Of a stretch of DNA of 64,000 bases, positions 42,327-51,741 are shown one piece after another. The notes beneath the pieces were generated by a model that searched no databases, was not told the DNA's origin, and saw only the letters and a program-made list of their open reading frames with translations. Source of the DNA: Chryseobacterium oranimense (GTDB lineage: Bacteria; Bacteroidota; Bacteroidia; Flavobacteriales; Weeksellaceae); contig NZ_FQWT01000001.1 in the NCBI RefSeq assembly GCF_900129755.1, positions 1,054,001 through 1,118,000 of the forward strand, read 5' to 3'. The translations under genes were made by a program, and so were the position numbers. Position 1 is the stretch's first letter, and each line of letters opens with the position of its first letter.

Positions 42327-42400
42327 TTTTGGCTAAAGCCGGATGAATGATGATTTATTTTTTTATCAGGCGGGCTAAAACCCACCCCTATTGAATTTTA
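42327..42400. repeat. GGCTAAAGCC repeat, copy 2
   Basis: TTTTGGCTAAAGCC, then CGGGCTAAAACCCACCCC and TATTGAATTTT, in the same order and spacing as in copy 1 at 27782-27850. Here the palindrome is less perfect. Together with the preceding element it fills most of the 300-bp gap between the PLP enzyme and the next gene. Confidence 0.7.
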
Positions 42401-42418
42401 ATAAAAATCTTCAATCTT

Positions 42419-42745
42419 TTACAAATATCTCCTGAAGTTCCAGAATTTCCTTTTTTTCAGGTAACGCAAGTCTGCTTCATGGGCATAGGCTTCTCTTTCA
42501 AAAGAGATTCTTTTATAAGCCAGAAAACCGTCTTTCAGCTTGAAAAACCAATAATAGTATTCGATAACATAAAAAATGTAAAAGAAAATAACGAGCATTT
42601 CGAGTTGCTGTCTCAAATGGATTTTTTCGTGATTGATAAGTACTTTATTTTCCTTATCTTCGGGTTTCCTAATGAAGATAAAGGGAAAAAGAGCAATGCC
42701 ATTGATTTTTAATCTTTTTAATGGCTTTTGGCATATAATTATCAT
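42419..42745 (-). CDS. Small membrane-associated HExxH protein
   Basis: A 108-residue protein with HEKIH (in INHEKIHLRQQLE), a hydrophobic helix (MLVIFFYIFYVIEYYYWFF) and a later FEREAYAHEADLRYL that could give the third zinc ligand. This is the arrangement of a minimal M48/M56-like metallopeptidase domain. I know similar unnamed proteins from Flavobacteriia but no tested function. The gene is divergent from the DUF5522 gene and stands alone. Confidence 0.65.
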   Translation of the reverse strand: MIIICQKPLKRLKINGIALFPFIFIRKPEDKENKVLINHEKIHLRQQLEMLVIFFYIFYVIEYYYWFFKLKDGFLAYKRISFEREAYAHEADLRYLKKRKFWNFRRYL

Positions 42746-42783
42746 ACTAACAAATATAAAGTTTTTTTGACTTAGCGATTTAA

Positions 42784-42969
<186 letters not shown>

Positions 42970-42970
42970 A

Positions 42971-43498
42971 ATGAAAAAATATATTTTTATTTTGTTGGCA
43001 TCGGCTGCATTAGGCCTTACATCGTGCAGTCCATTTCAGGTACGTTCAGATTATGCTGAAACAGCTAATTTTACGACTTACAAAACATACAAAATCAGAA
43101 TTGACGATCTGAAACTGAATGATATTGATAAAGACAGGGTTTTAAATGAATTGTCGAGACAACTTCAGAGCAAAGGACTTCAGTCCGGTGAAAATCCTGA
43201 TCTGATCGTTAATGTAAAAGCCAATCATAAAAAAATTACGGATATCACCAACAATTCTCCTTACGGAATGTGGGGATGGGGCGGCCCTTTCGGATGGGGT
43301 GTAGGCATGAGCAGAACATGGACCAGCAATTATAATGAAGGTGCACTGATCGTAGACCTTATTGATTCTAAAACCAATAAACTGGTTTGGCAGGGTATCG
43401 GAAGCGGAATTTCTGTAGATTCTCCTAAAGCTAAACAGAGACAGATTCCTGAGATCATGGCTGAGATCATGAAAAATTATCCTCCTCAGAGAAAATAA
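42971..43498 (+). CDS. DUF4136 lipoprotein
   Basis: The 175-residue protein has a lipoprotein signal (LGLTSCSP) and the DUF4136 pattern: SDYAETANFTTYKTYKI at the start, a Gly/Trp-rich loop (YGMWGWGGPFGWGVG), and EGALIVDLIDSKTNKLVWQG near the end. The family is found in the envelope of many Bacteroidota and Proteobacteria; its role is not known. Terminator 30 bp downstream. Confidence 0.87.
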   Translation: MKKYIFILLASAALGLTSCSPFQVRSDYAETANFTTYKTYKIRIDDLKLNDIDKDRVLNELSRQLQSKGLQSGENPDLIVNVKANHKKITDITNNSPYGMWGWGGPFGWGVGMSRTWTSNYNEGALIVDLIDSKTNKLVWQGIGSGISVDSPKAKQRQIPEIMAEIMKNYPPQRK

Positions 43499-43527
43499 AT
43501 TTATTTAAATCAATTATCTATATATTT

Positions 43528-43557
43528 TCCGGTACGGTTTTCTGTGCCGGATTTTTT
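43528..43557 (+). terminator. Terminator of the DUF5522-DUF4136 operon
   Basis: TCCGGTACGG / CTGTGCCGGA, a 10-bp stem with two wobble pairs and a 4-nt loop, followed by TTTTTT. From here to 43744 no gene is seen. Confidence 0.85.
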
Positions 43558-43744
43558 ATGGCTGAAAAATATTAACCATTAAATTCATTCATCTTAAATC
43601 CTTATCCTTTCTTCAGCTTATTTAATCAAATAAATATGGTCCATTCCCGATATTGGTTAAACTGCATGCGCTACATTTCAAAATTAACAATAATGTAATT
43701 TTTTATTCGTGAAAATATAGTATTCTTACAGAAATTTTATTAGT

Positions 43745-45271
43745 ATGAAAAAACTTATCTTATGTACTGTAATAGCGGGGTTCGCTAATGCCCAGGCTCC
43801 TGCAGGTTATTACAATTCGGCAAACGGATTGAGCGGTGCTGCGCTGAAAACGGCATTAAGTACTATTATTACCAACGGACACCAGGACAAAGGTTACAAC
43901 GGGCTTTGGACAGGTTATAAAACCACTGATATCGATAAGACCTACGAAAATGACGGTTCAATTATGGATATTTATTCAGAGAAACCTTCAGGAACCGATC
44001 CTTACAAATATACACCAGGCACTAACCAGTGTGGAACCTACTCTACGGAAGGCAATTGCTATAACAGGGAGCATATTGTTCCTCAAAGTTTATTCAGTCA
44101 GGCTGCTCCAATGGTTTCGGATATTCATTTTATCAGAGCTACAGACGGAAAGGTAAATGGAATGAGAAGTAATTACCCATTCGGAAAAGTAGGTTCGGCA
44201 ACATTTACTTCCCTGAACGGCTCAAAACTGGGCAGTTCTTCGTCTTCCGGATATGCAGGAACTGTTTTTGAACCGATCGATGAGTTTAAAGGTGATGTGG
44301 CAAGAATGATCTTTTATTTCGTAACCCGTTATCAGAGCAAACTGTCTACTTTTTCTTCAGGAAATATGCTGGGCAATTCAACGTTTCCGGGACTTCAGAC
44401 CTGGGAGCTGAATGTTCTTCTGGCATGGCACGCTCAGGATCCTGTATCACAGGCTGAAATTAACAGAAACAATGCATCTTATGCTTATCAGGGAAATAGA
44501 AATCCATTCATAGACAATCCTAATTATGTCAATCAGATCTGGGGTTCAAGCCCGGGAACTACTGATCCGGGAACACCTACCAACCCGGGAACGAACTGTG
44601 TAAATGAAACTTTTGAAACGATTCCTGCTGCAGAAGCTTCTTATACCACAAGAACATGGTCGGCAAACGGTATTTCATGGACAGCCACAGATGCAAGAAC
44701 AGACCAGACCATCAACACAAAGGCTATTACGGTAAGAAACGGTTCTCTAACTTCCGGAAGTTCAGCTAACGGTATCGGATCACTGACTGTGACTACCCAG
44801 CTTAAGTTCTCCGGAAGCAACGGTACATTTGATGTGAAGGTAAACGGAACAACAGTAGGAACTATACCTTACGGAGCTACTGCTGCCACAACGACGATCA
44901 ATAACATCAATATTGCAGGCAATGTTACCGTAAGCCTTGTGAACACTTCATCAAGCAACAGAGTGGCTATAGACGATCTTAAATGGACGTGCTATTCGGG
45001 AACAGCCAGACAGACTCAGGGAACCTCAGCCGATGAAATTACGATTCAGGAACTTCAGGTTTATCCTAACCCGATCTCCGGACAGGAAATTTTTGTAAAG
45101 GGTAACACTCAGAATATCCAAAAGGCAGAAATTTACAATCTTCAGGGTAAAGCACTTCAGACGATTAACAGTCCTTTTAAAAACGGAAATTCTATTAAGG
45201 TCCGAAATCTTGAACAGGGAATTTATATTTTAAAACTTGATCAGACTACTTTGAAGTTTATTGTGAAATAA
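43745..45271 (+). CDS. Secreted endonuclease I-type nuclease with T9SS tail
   Basis: The 508-residue protein has a short signal peptide (ending FANAQA), an endonuclease I (EndA/NucM) domain over residues about 20-260 with the active-site CYNREHIVPQSLF, a Pro/Gly/Thr linker, a beta-sandwich of about 120 residues, and a C-terminal sorting domain of type IX secretion (VYPNPISGQEIFV ... IYNLQGK ... LEQGIYILKL ... KFIVK). It is exported by the Por system and degrades nucleic acids outside the cell, probably for nutrient gain. Single gene. Confidence 0.92.
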   Translation: MKKLILCTVIAGFANAQAPAGYYNSANGLSGAALKTALSTIITNGHQDKGYNGLWTGYKTTDIDKTYENDGSIMDIYSEKPSGTDPYKYTPGTNQCGTYSTEGNCYNREHIVPQSLFSQAAPMVSDIHFIRATDGKVNGMRSNYPFGKVGSATFTSLNGSKLGSSSSSGYAGTVFEPIDEFKGDVARMIFYFVTRYQSKLSTFSSGNMLGNSTFPGLQTWELNVLLAWHAQDPVSQAEINRNNASYAYQGNRNPFIDNPNYVNQIWGSSPGTTDPGTPTNPGTNCVNETFETIPAAEASYTTRTWSANGISWTATDARTDQTINTKAITVRNGSLTSGSSANGIGSLTVTTQLKFSGSNGTFDVKVNGTTVGTIPYGATAATTTINNINIAGNVTVSLVNTSSSNRVAIDDLKWTCYSGTARQTQGTSADEITIQELQVYPNPISGQEIFVKGNTQNIQKAEIYNLQGKALQTINSPFKNGNSIKVRNLEQGIYILKLDQTTLKFIVK

Positions 45272-45287
45272 TAATTATAATACCAAT

Positions 45288-45323
45288 AAAAAATCCGGCT
45301 CAATTCTTGAGCCGGATTTTTTT
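45288..45323. terminator. Bidirectional terminator
   Basis: AAAAAATCCGGCTCAA / TTGAGCCGGATTTTTT, 16-bp perfect stem with a 3-nt loop. It serves the nuclease gene and, on the other strand, the end of the long T6SS-island operon. Confidence 0.92.
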
Positions 45324-45975
45324 ATTTCATGTAATTATACCATGGAGATCCCTGGGGAGTCGGGTATTTTAATCCAAAAACAGCATTGTTCCTGTATGCA
45401 TCTTTGGTAACGGTTACATATTTATTTCTGATCGTTCCATCATCTTCAATGGAAATACTCAGGATTGAATAGTTTTTCCCGTCATCCCAGAAAAAAGAAG
45501 TGGGATAGGTAAATGAGTTTTTTTCACCCTGGTTCCATGACACTTTATCGGGTGAAATTTTTTTAAGTTTTTCAAAAATTGGTTTTACAAGTTTAGCATC
45601 TACGGTTGCTTTGTCTGTTACTGTTGCTGTAGGTTTGCCATGTTTAGCGGTTATTTTTTCAACGAATTCTAAAGAATATTTTTCGGCGGCATTGGTATCA
45701 ATTGCTCCTACTTTTCCTTTAAATATGGTAATTCTTGTCCCCATTGTATTATCCAAAGGAATGCTGCTATATGTAAGGCCTTTATTTTCGTCTGCATAAT
45801 ACTGTACAACATCGGGGTTGCTTCCACTATCTTTCAGAAAAAGGTTTTTATTTTCAAAATCATATTTTTTTGCATCTTCTCCCAAAGATACGGACGAAAG
45901 GTCAAATGATTTATTTCCGCAGCATATATTGATCAATACAGCAAAAATCAATATTAAAAACTTTCCTTTTTTCAT
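45322..45975 (-). CDS. Lipoprotein of unknown function (T6SS island end)
   Basis: A 217-residue protein with a lipoprotein signal (AVLINICCGN). I recognise no domain. The body is mixed alpha/beta with a late aromatic strand (SFFWDDGKNYSILSISIED). It is the last gene before a strong terminator and lies 59 bp after a membrane protein gene of the island. A periplasmic lipoprotein at the end of a T6SS effector operon may be an immunity protein, but that is inference. Confidence 0.65.
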   Translation of the reverse strand: MKKGKFLILIFAVLINICCGNKSFDLSSVSLGEDAKKYDFENKNLFLKDSGSNPDVVQYYADENKGLTYSSIPLDNTMGTRITIFKGKVGAIDTNAAEKYSLEFVEKITAKHGKPTATVTDKATVDAKLVKPIFEKLKKISPDKVSWNQGEKNSFTYPTSFFWDDGKNYSILSISIEDDGTIRNKYVTVTKDAYRNNAVFGLKYPTPQGSPWYNYMK

Positions 45976-46034
45976 AATACGTTATATTTTGATTTATTAA
46001 TGTCATCAACCTGCTGACATACAGGCCAGCTGTT

Positions 46035-46688
46035 TTACTGTTTCAAATATATGAATATCAGACAGAATACGTTGATCAAAGTGAGTGTCAGTGCTGCTCC
46101 GAAAGACCACATGATTCTTTTCTTCATCCCGTATGAAGAACTGTATGTAGCGAGCAATACAGCAAAAAATGCAGCAACACCTGTAAAAATACCCCCGACT
46201 CCCAACATGATCCAATCCAGTTCCAGAGCATTTGTGCTGTTTTGATTATCAGCATCTGTAATTTTTATTTTTTCGCCCAGAGCGGGAGGATTATTGCTGG
46301 TAATATCGAGTGTCTTTACTATTTTTTTCCCGTTGGCATTTGTATATTCCACCTTTGGGAAAAAAATGACCCTGTCGCTGTATGAGGAATTTGAAAAGTT
46401 TTTGCCTTTGGTGATTTCTTTCTTATATCCTATTACTGTGGCTATATACTGCGGCTCATCATAGGTTCTGTATGCTTTCTCCCAAAAAAAAGAGTAGGAT
46501 AAAATAAACGCCAGAGCATTGATAGAAACCATGATCAACGAAATAATAAGAAAGAGAAAGGTCTTCTCCATAACCCCTCCTGTTTTTCCGGAATAATTCC
46601 TTTTATCCGAAATTTTTGAAAAGATTCTGTATCCCAGGAATACGGAAAGCAAAACAACCACCGCAATTAAACCTCCAAAAAAAGTCAT
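46035..46688 (-). CDS. Membrane protein, DUF3592-like
   Basis: A 217-residue protein with four hydrophobic segments (residues about 3-20, 44-68, 155-180 and 190-212) and, between the second and third, an extracytoplasmic beta domain (YIATVIGYKKEI ... FFPKVEYTNANGKKIVKTL ... PPALGEKIKI), which is the DUF3592 plan. The function is unknown. The gene is 12 bp after the 271-residue gene and belongs to the same operon. Confidence 0.7.
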   Translation of the reverse strand: MTFFGGLIAVVVLLSVFLGYRIFSKISDKRNYSGKTGGVMEKTFLFLIISLIMVSINALAFILSYSFFWEKAYRTYDEPQYIATVIGYKKEITKGKNFSNSSYSDRVIFFPKVEYTNANGKKIVKTLDITSNNPPALGEKIKITDADNQNSTNALELDWIMLGVGGIFTGVAAFFAVLLATYSSSYGMKKRIMWSFGAALTLTLINVFCLIFIYLKQ

Positions 46689-46700
46689 TATCAGGATAAT

Positions 46701-47516
46701 TTAAATAATACTAAATCCTTTTTCTTTTGTTCTCATATGAAGCTTGACTTCCAATTCGATGTTGCCCTGCTTTTCAAGGTCCGGACTTTTGAACTGAAGC
46801 GGCTGGGATCCGTCTTTTCTCATGAGTCTTACCAATTTACCATACCCCATGATCTCCAGTTGCAGATCTGCTTCATTAAGCTCTTCCACAGCTAAATTCT
46901 GACCAAACAACTGTCCGGCGCTGTCTAAAAATCTTTTTTTCCGGTCTTCGGTATAGTATAGAGCCTGCTCCTGAAGCTTCATTTTGTCCTGGGACATTTC
47001 CAGGTATTTCCCTGCATCATGCTCAACAAGTACTGCACGTATCTGCCTGTAATATTTCAAAACATCACTGAAGAGGTCTTCTTTTTTCATGTCCTTAAAA
47101 TCTACGGAATGCTGCCAGCCGTCCAATACAAAAGGAAGTTCTACTTCTATTTCGCCGGCAACCGTAAAAGTGGGGTGACTGACGTTTTCCGTAAGTCCGT
47201 CCCACGGGGATTCCATTTTAGGGTGAAAGGCAAAACGGGAGGCTTTCCAGTTGTCCAAATCTGCACAAAAGAAATCTACCGACAGGGTATCATCTTCATC
47301 CAGAACATTTTTTCCCAAACGCGGATACATTTTACCAACCACCTGGTATTTCCCGCTTTGAAGCAGAGCCTGATTGATCATGGTATCTCCTCCGAATCCT
47401 CCTTCTTTTGTCTCATCTCCGTACCAGTCTATAACGGGAACATCATTCACATAAATGGTTCCTGAACAATACATTCTGGGATATACGGAGTATAATGGTT
47501 TTTTAAAATTATGCAT
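46701..47516 (-). CDS. T6SS-island protein of unknown function
   Basis: A 271-residue protein without signal peptide or membrane segment. The first 130 residues look like a beta-sandwich (YCSGTIYVNDVPVIDW ... TFTVAGEIEVELPF) and the rest has a helical part (LKYYRQIRAVLVEHDAGKYLEM ...). I do not know the family. It starts 8 bp after the OmpA-domain gene and is certainly in its operon; it could be an adaptor, a chaperone for loading, or an immunity protein. Confidence 0.7.
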   Translation of the reverse strand: MHNFKKPLYSVYPRMYCSGTIYVNDVPVIDWYGDETKEGGFGGDTMINQALLQSGKYQVVGKMYPRLGKNVLDEDDTLSVDFFCADLDNWKASRFAFHPKMESPWDGLTENVSHPTFTVAGEIEVELPFVLDGWQHSVDFKDMKKEDLFSDVLKYYRQIRAVLVEHDAGKYLEMSQDKMKLQEQALYYTEDRKKRFLDSAGQLFGQNLAVEELNEADLQLEIMGYGKLVRLMRKDGSQPLQFKSPDLEKQGNIELEVKLHMRTKEKGFSII

Positions 47517-47524
47517 ACCTGAAT

Positions 47525-50188
47525 TTAAGTTAAATATTTTTTATCCATATAGTAAGTTTCTTCTTTCATCACCTTTTCTTCTACTTTGAAATTACTTTTC
47601 CACCAGCCTACTTCGCCTTCTATCTCTACGGAAAGAACAACTCCGGAAAACTTCAGAACAGGCTGGATAAATAATCCTGTGGTATCTGAATCGATCACAA
47701 AATCTCCTCCAAAATAGGAATCTGCTTTGGCGGCAGCTTTAAATGTGGCAATAGGTTTCACTTTTGTCCCTTTTACGGTTCCTACCTCAACACTGATACT
47801 GAGTTCTATGGTAGCTCCCATTTTTCCTCCAATAGTGGTTTTACCCTGCATATTGATTCCATTGATGCTGTCTATTTTCAAGGCATCCACCATCATTTCC
47901 AGCTCGCCGTAGAATGTAGCTGTAAAGGTAACTGAAGCGCCTAGTTTTTCCAATCCGCCTCTGAATTTATTAATAATTCTTGCGGCGGCAGGGTTTCCTG
48001 TTGCCCCGTAAGAAGCTACGGCAATTGCTGCCCCGATGATGTCAATAACAACTTCTGCTCCTATCAGGGGCTTGAAGCCAAAGCCAACTTCCCCTATCAC
48101 ACTCAGGTTTGCCCGCTCATTGACTCTCTCCAGATACCACTTCCCTACTACTGTAAACTTAGGATATCTTACATTAAAACCGACAGGAATTGCTGTTTCT
48201 TTAGCGGCACTCTGAGCGTAATTGATCGCATTTTGAACGATATTTACAGCAGTGGCAATCATCTTTGCAACGATCTCTATCTTATCTGAAAACTCGTTGG
48301 TGAAGCTTCTTTTTTCTCTGCCGGCATCCCATTCTGCGGATAGCCCTACGCCTATGGAAATCGGAACTTTTCCGGTTTCGTTCAGCCGGTATCTTTTGTA
48401 ACCTGCCTGTCTGGCTTTCTCCTGATGTTTGGCATAGATATTTCCCGGCGGCATATTGGCCGCTTTATAATTGGATACATTGACCTGGAATTCCAATGCC
48501 AGTTCCCATTTGATATCGGGATATGCTTTGATTAAAACTGTAGTTCTTTTTTCATTGCTGAAATATCTGCAGCTGTGAACATGCATATGGAACTGGTTCG
48601 GATTGGTAGCCGAAGGCCAGATATACTGTATAGGAGCCACATTCAATCTTGATATATTAGAATAGACTTTGTACCGGAAAGACGGTGTGCCAAAGGTTTG
48701 TTTGGTATCTCCGGCATCAATGGCCTGCCCCACATCAACCATAAGGGTCTGCTTTTTATGCTTGTTTTTGCTGTCGCGGAAACATTCATTAGTCTCGAAT
48801 CCTGCAATATCAATTGTAAGCTCTTTCTTGGTGGATTCGGTAGGCGCCACCACTTCATAATTTACCGTCTGGGCATCATGGGCATTGAATACAAAAGAAA
48901 TATCTACTCTTCTGTTATTCTCGTAATCTTTTTCATTTTTATATTTTATGTTGTCCCTGCCCATTTTATCATCGGTAGGGTCTATTTCTCCTTTCCCTAC
49001 AGAAATGATCCTTCGGGGATCAAGACCTCCGTCTGCAAAAAATTTTTTTACCACATCTGCTCTTCTCTGGGACAGTCCTTTATTGTAATTCTGCTTTCCT
49101 ATCACACAGGCATATCCGCTAAGGTTCATGGTAGAATCTTTATGCTCGAGAAGAAATTTAAGCACATTATTGAGAATAGTTTCTCCGTTCTTATCTATTA
49201 CCGTTGAATCAAATTTATAATAGATGGTTCTCTCGATCCTTTCCTGAAGAGCGACAGACTGTACTTTTCTTATTCCTTTACCGTTGTCGAAAATCTTGAC
49301 AGTCGTATTGCTTGCTTTTCCATCCTTCACTTCACTTTCTGTGATTTTGATGACTTCGAATTTACAAGGTTCCTGACGAACGGAATTTACGTCCGGTTTA
49401 TAAACTTTGGTAGGAGTCTGGTTCTTGCTGACATTGGCATTGGTGGTGATTACTTTATTTTTTACATTCAGATAAATACCGTGAAGCTCATCACCGAGAT
49501 TGTCTTTAATGTATTTTTTTGATGCGGAATCTTTTACTTTTATATAAAATTCTTCTACATTCTGGATGTTGTCTACATGAGCCATCCAGGAATAGGTATT
49601 TTCTATTTTTAAATTGACCTCACCGTCTATAACCTGTACATTATTGTATACATGGATCAGCTTATCGGCTTTTGCAGTCTGCTGGTTCCAAAGTTCAACT
49701 GTCAGGGTATTTCCGTTAAGACCTTCCGTTGTAAGGTTAAGGTAAACAATATGGCCGTAGGAAATAAACTTGGTTTTATTCTGGTTTTTGATGCTGTTTT
49801 TGCTTCCCCGCTGGGTAGTCCATTTACTGGTAATGATTTTAGGTTCGCACCAGCCCTTTACATAAAGACCTGTATTGTTTTTGGCATCTCTTTTACCGGA
49901 AAAACTGGCCTCGATGTAGAACTGATAGCTTCCACAGTACTGTTTGTCAATCCTGAATGTATAGCCTGTAGCAGATGGTGCCTGGTAGATGATAATTTTG
50001 CGGTCATTGGTCTGCCTCATCCAGATGACAGGTTTCTTTTTATCTTCAGCGGTTGTGCCCGGCAGCCATTCATCGACCTGAAAAGTCACATCCTGATTGG
50101 GTACAATGGTGACTCTCTGCCCCGGAACAGACATTTTCGGATAATAATTGCCTTTTATAACCTTTATTTTTTTTACGCCTTTTGCCAT
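47525..50188 (-). CDS. Large OmpA-domain protein, probable T6SS cargo or tip part
   Basis: The 887-residue protein has no signal peptide. Residues 1-310 look like Ig-like beta domains (KVIKGNYYPKMSVPGQ ... LTVELWNQQTAKADKL). Residues about 320-435 are an OmpA C-terminal domain (IYYKFDSTVIDKNGETIL, LSQRRADVVKKFFADGG, ENNRRVDISFVF), which binds peptidoglycan in known proteins. The last 280 residues contain an amphipathic stretch (640-670) and a Gly/Ala-rich hydrophobic segment (709-731). The gene lies 11 bp after a PAAR-like gene. I infer delivery through the T6SS, not Sec. Confidence 0.75.
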   Translation of the reverse strand: MAKGVKKIKVIKGNYYPKMSVPGQRVTIVPNQDVTFQVDEWLPGTTAEDKKKPVIWMRQTNDRKIIIYQAPSATGYTFRIDKQYCGSYQFYIEASFSGKRDAKNNTGLYVKGWCEPKIITSKWTTQRGSKNSIKNQNKTKFISYGHIVYLNLTTEGLNGNTLTVELWNQQTAKADKLIHVYNNVQVIDGEVNLKIENTYSWMAHVDNIQNVEEFYIKVKDSASKKYIKDNLGDELHGIYLNVKNKVITTNANVSKNQTPTKVYKPDVNSVRQEPCKFEVIKITESEVKDGKASNTTVKIFDNGKGIRKVQSVALQERIERTIYYKFDSTVIDKNGETILNNVLKFLLEHKDSTMNLSGYACVIGKQNYNKGLSQRRADVVKKFFADGGLDPRRIISVGKGEIDPTDDKMGRDNIKYKNEKDYENNRRVDISFVFNAHDAQTVNYEVVAPTESTKKELTIDIAGFETNECFRDSKNKHKKQTLMVDVGQAIDAGDTKQTFGTPSFRYKVYSNISRLNVAPIQYIWPSATNPNQFHMHVHSCRYFSNEKRTTVLIKAYPDIKWELALEFQVNVSNYKAANMPPGNIYAKHQEKARQAGYKRYRLNETGKVPISIGVGLSAEWDAGREKRSFTNEFSDKIEIVAKMIATAVNIVQNAINYAQSAAKETAIPVGFNVRYPKFTVVGKWYLERVNERANLSVIGEVGFGFKPLIGAEVVIDIIGAAIAVASYGATGNPAAARIINKFRGGLEKLGASVTFTATFYGELEMMVDALKIDSINGINMQGKTTIGGKMGATIELSISVEVGTVKGTKVKPIATFKAAAKADSYFGGDFVIDSDTTGLFIQPVLKFSGVVLSVEIEGEVGWWKSNFKVEEKVMKEETYYMDKKYLT

Positions 50189-50199
50189 TTGTTTATCAT

Positions 50200-50688
50200 T
50201 TAGATTACACCATCCTGCCCACCGTAATCAGGCTGTTCTTTATACATTTCTTCAGCATCAACCAACGGATTGATCTGCTGCTGTACATCTTTATCAGCAT
50301 TTTTAAAATTCTGCGGACTGCCTTCGGTCCTTTGCCCATGATCTATGATCTCAATACAAGGTGTTCCGGCAATGGCACAGACAGCTTTGCTTGTTTCCAC
50401 GATGATATATCCGCCGTTGTTAAGCTGTACTTTTTCGTAATAATCTTTCCATTCCGTTACCATAATCTTGCAGGGCGGCGGCGGAGTTCCCATTTTTATA
50501 CAGTTTCCGAACGTATTTTTTTCAAATGTGGCGGCTCCTATTTCTTTCGTGGTAACGATCAGTTTTTTGGAAGCATCCTTATCGTTGGCGTATTCTTTCT
50601 GGTGTGAGAGCACTTTGAGCTTGTCGGGCATCTGCCCGAACTGGCATTTGCATAGAGCACCCTGTACTACAATATGTTTTTCTGCCAT
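50200..50688 (-). CDS. DUF4280 PAAR-like T6SS tip protein
   Basis: The 162-residue protein starts with the DUF4280 pattern: VVQGALCKCQFG, then FGNCIKMGTPPPPCKIM and VCAIAGTPCIEIIDHGQ, with spaced Cys that may bind metal. DUF4280 is a PAAR-like family which sharpens VgrG spikes and carries effectors in Bacteroidota T6SS. It begins 2 bp after the secreted 344-residue gene and is followed by the OmpA-domain gene, its likely cargo. Confidence 0.87.
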   Translation of the reverse strand: MAEKHIVVQGALCKCQFGQMPDKLKVLSHQKEYANDKDASKKLIVTTKEIGAATFEKNTFGNCIKMGTPPPPCKIMVTEWKDYYEKVQLNNGGYIIVETSKAVCAIAGTPCIEIIDHGQRTEGSPQNFKNADKDVQQQINPLVDAEEMYKEQPDYGGQDGVI

Positions 50689-50690
50689 GG

Positions 50691-51725
50691 TTAAAATTCT
50701 TTATTTGAAATTACAAGTCTGGTTAAATATTGATTCCCGAATTCCAGACGGACAAAAGAGGAGTTCATCTTGAAGGCAACAACCGTTAATGCACTGGATG
50801 TCATTTCATCGGTATCAACCGTAGTTTGGTAGAGCTTAGCATTGTACCGTGCAAATTTCTGCTTACATTCAGATGGTGAACTGTCGTTGAATACAAGCCC
50901 ATAAGGTAATCCGGAAACCATATCGCTGCCATAATACTGAATGGCATAATATTCCCGTCCATCGTTCATATTGGCGTAGATCATATTGAAATCGTCAAAA
51001 TCCCAACTGGAATATTTGCCGTTTTTACAGTCTTTACATTCCAGCTCGCTGGGATCTGTCTGTAAAAGCTTTGTAAACACAGCAGATGTGGCAGGCAGCG
51101 CAATAAACTGTTTTTTACCGAATAAATTCTGGAGGTATTTGGAAGTCTTTTTCTGCTTTGGAGTTCCCTCTTCCGTGGGAAGGGTCGGAACATCCGAATA
51201 GGTGGTAGCCGCTTCAGATGCATCTGCTACTTCCGCTCCTGCTGCGGCCTCAGACGGTTTGTAGGTGGTAAGAAACTCTTTGATTTCCTGTTCCACTTTT
51301 CCTGTGGATTTGGTGAGCTTTGTATCCACCTCTTTTTTTGACCAGCTGTCCGGAATCAGTTTTTCGAGATAAACCGTGACTTTTGTATTTTTTGAGGACA
51401 CTTTTTTCATATTTACGGTCCAGGTCGCCTGTTGGATGAATTGCTTGGATTTGGCTCCGCTTTTCAATGCCAGATCCAGGTAAGGATTTTTGGCAGCTAC
51501 GTCGTATTTCAGATCATAGAGATCGACAGTAGTTGAAAAATCCTTGTCCGATGCAGCGGCTGCTTTGGGTTCATCTTTGGTATAATCATTCTGAAAATAG
51601 AAGATGGTGTTTTGTAAGGTCTCGATGTCCTTAGGGATGTTAAACTCTGTTTTCTGTGCGAAACAGAGGCCAAAGCTTAATATAAAAACAAGTATGGAAA
51701 ATTTATGATTTGGTTTAATTTTCAT
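50691..51725 (-). CDS. Secreted protein of unknown function in T6SS island
   Basis: A 344-residue protein with a signal peptide (FILSFGLCFAQ), an Ala/Glu-rich linker (about residues 160-195) and a C-terminal domain with a Cys pair (LECKDCKNGKYSSW) and conserved-looking aromatic strands (REYYAIQYYGSD). I do not recognise a family. As it is exported by Sec while the neighbours are not, it may protect the cell against an effector of the island or act in the periplasm on the apparatus. Confidence 0.7.
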   Translation of the reverse strand: MKIKPNHKFSILVFILSFGLCFAQKTEFNIPKDIETLQNTIFYFQNDYTKDEPKAAAASDKDFSTTVDLYDLKYDVAAKNPYLDLALKSGAKSKQFIQQATWTVNMKKVSSKNTKVTVYLEKLIPDSWSKKEVDTKLTKSTGKVEQEIKEFLTTYKPSEAAAGAEVADASEAATTYSDVPTLPTEEGTPKQKKTSKYLQNLFGKKQFIALPATSAVFTKLLQTDPSELECKDCKNGKYSSWDFDDFNMIYANMNDGREYYAIQYYGSDMVSGLPYGLVFNDSSPSECKQKFARYNAKLYQTTVDTDEMTSSALTVVAFKMNSSFVRLEFGNQYLTRLVISNKEF

Positions 51726-51741
51726 TGTGTTAGTTTTTTAA

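Noticed and set aside
43499..43744. Searched for a gene or riboswitch before the nuclease
   Set aside because: Only the upstream terminator and AT-rich sequence; no conserved RNA motif or frame.
48698..50203. Long plus-strand frames (169 and 183 codons) opposite the OmpA-domain gene
   Set aside because: Antisense frames over a gene with clear domains; the sequences are Phe/Cys/His-rich without motifs, as shadows usually are.
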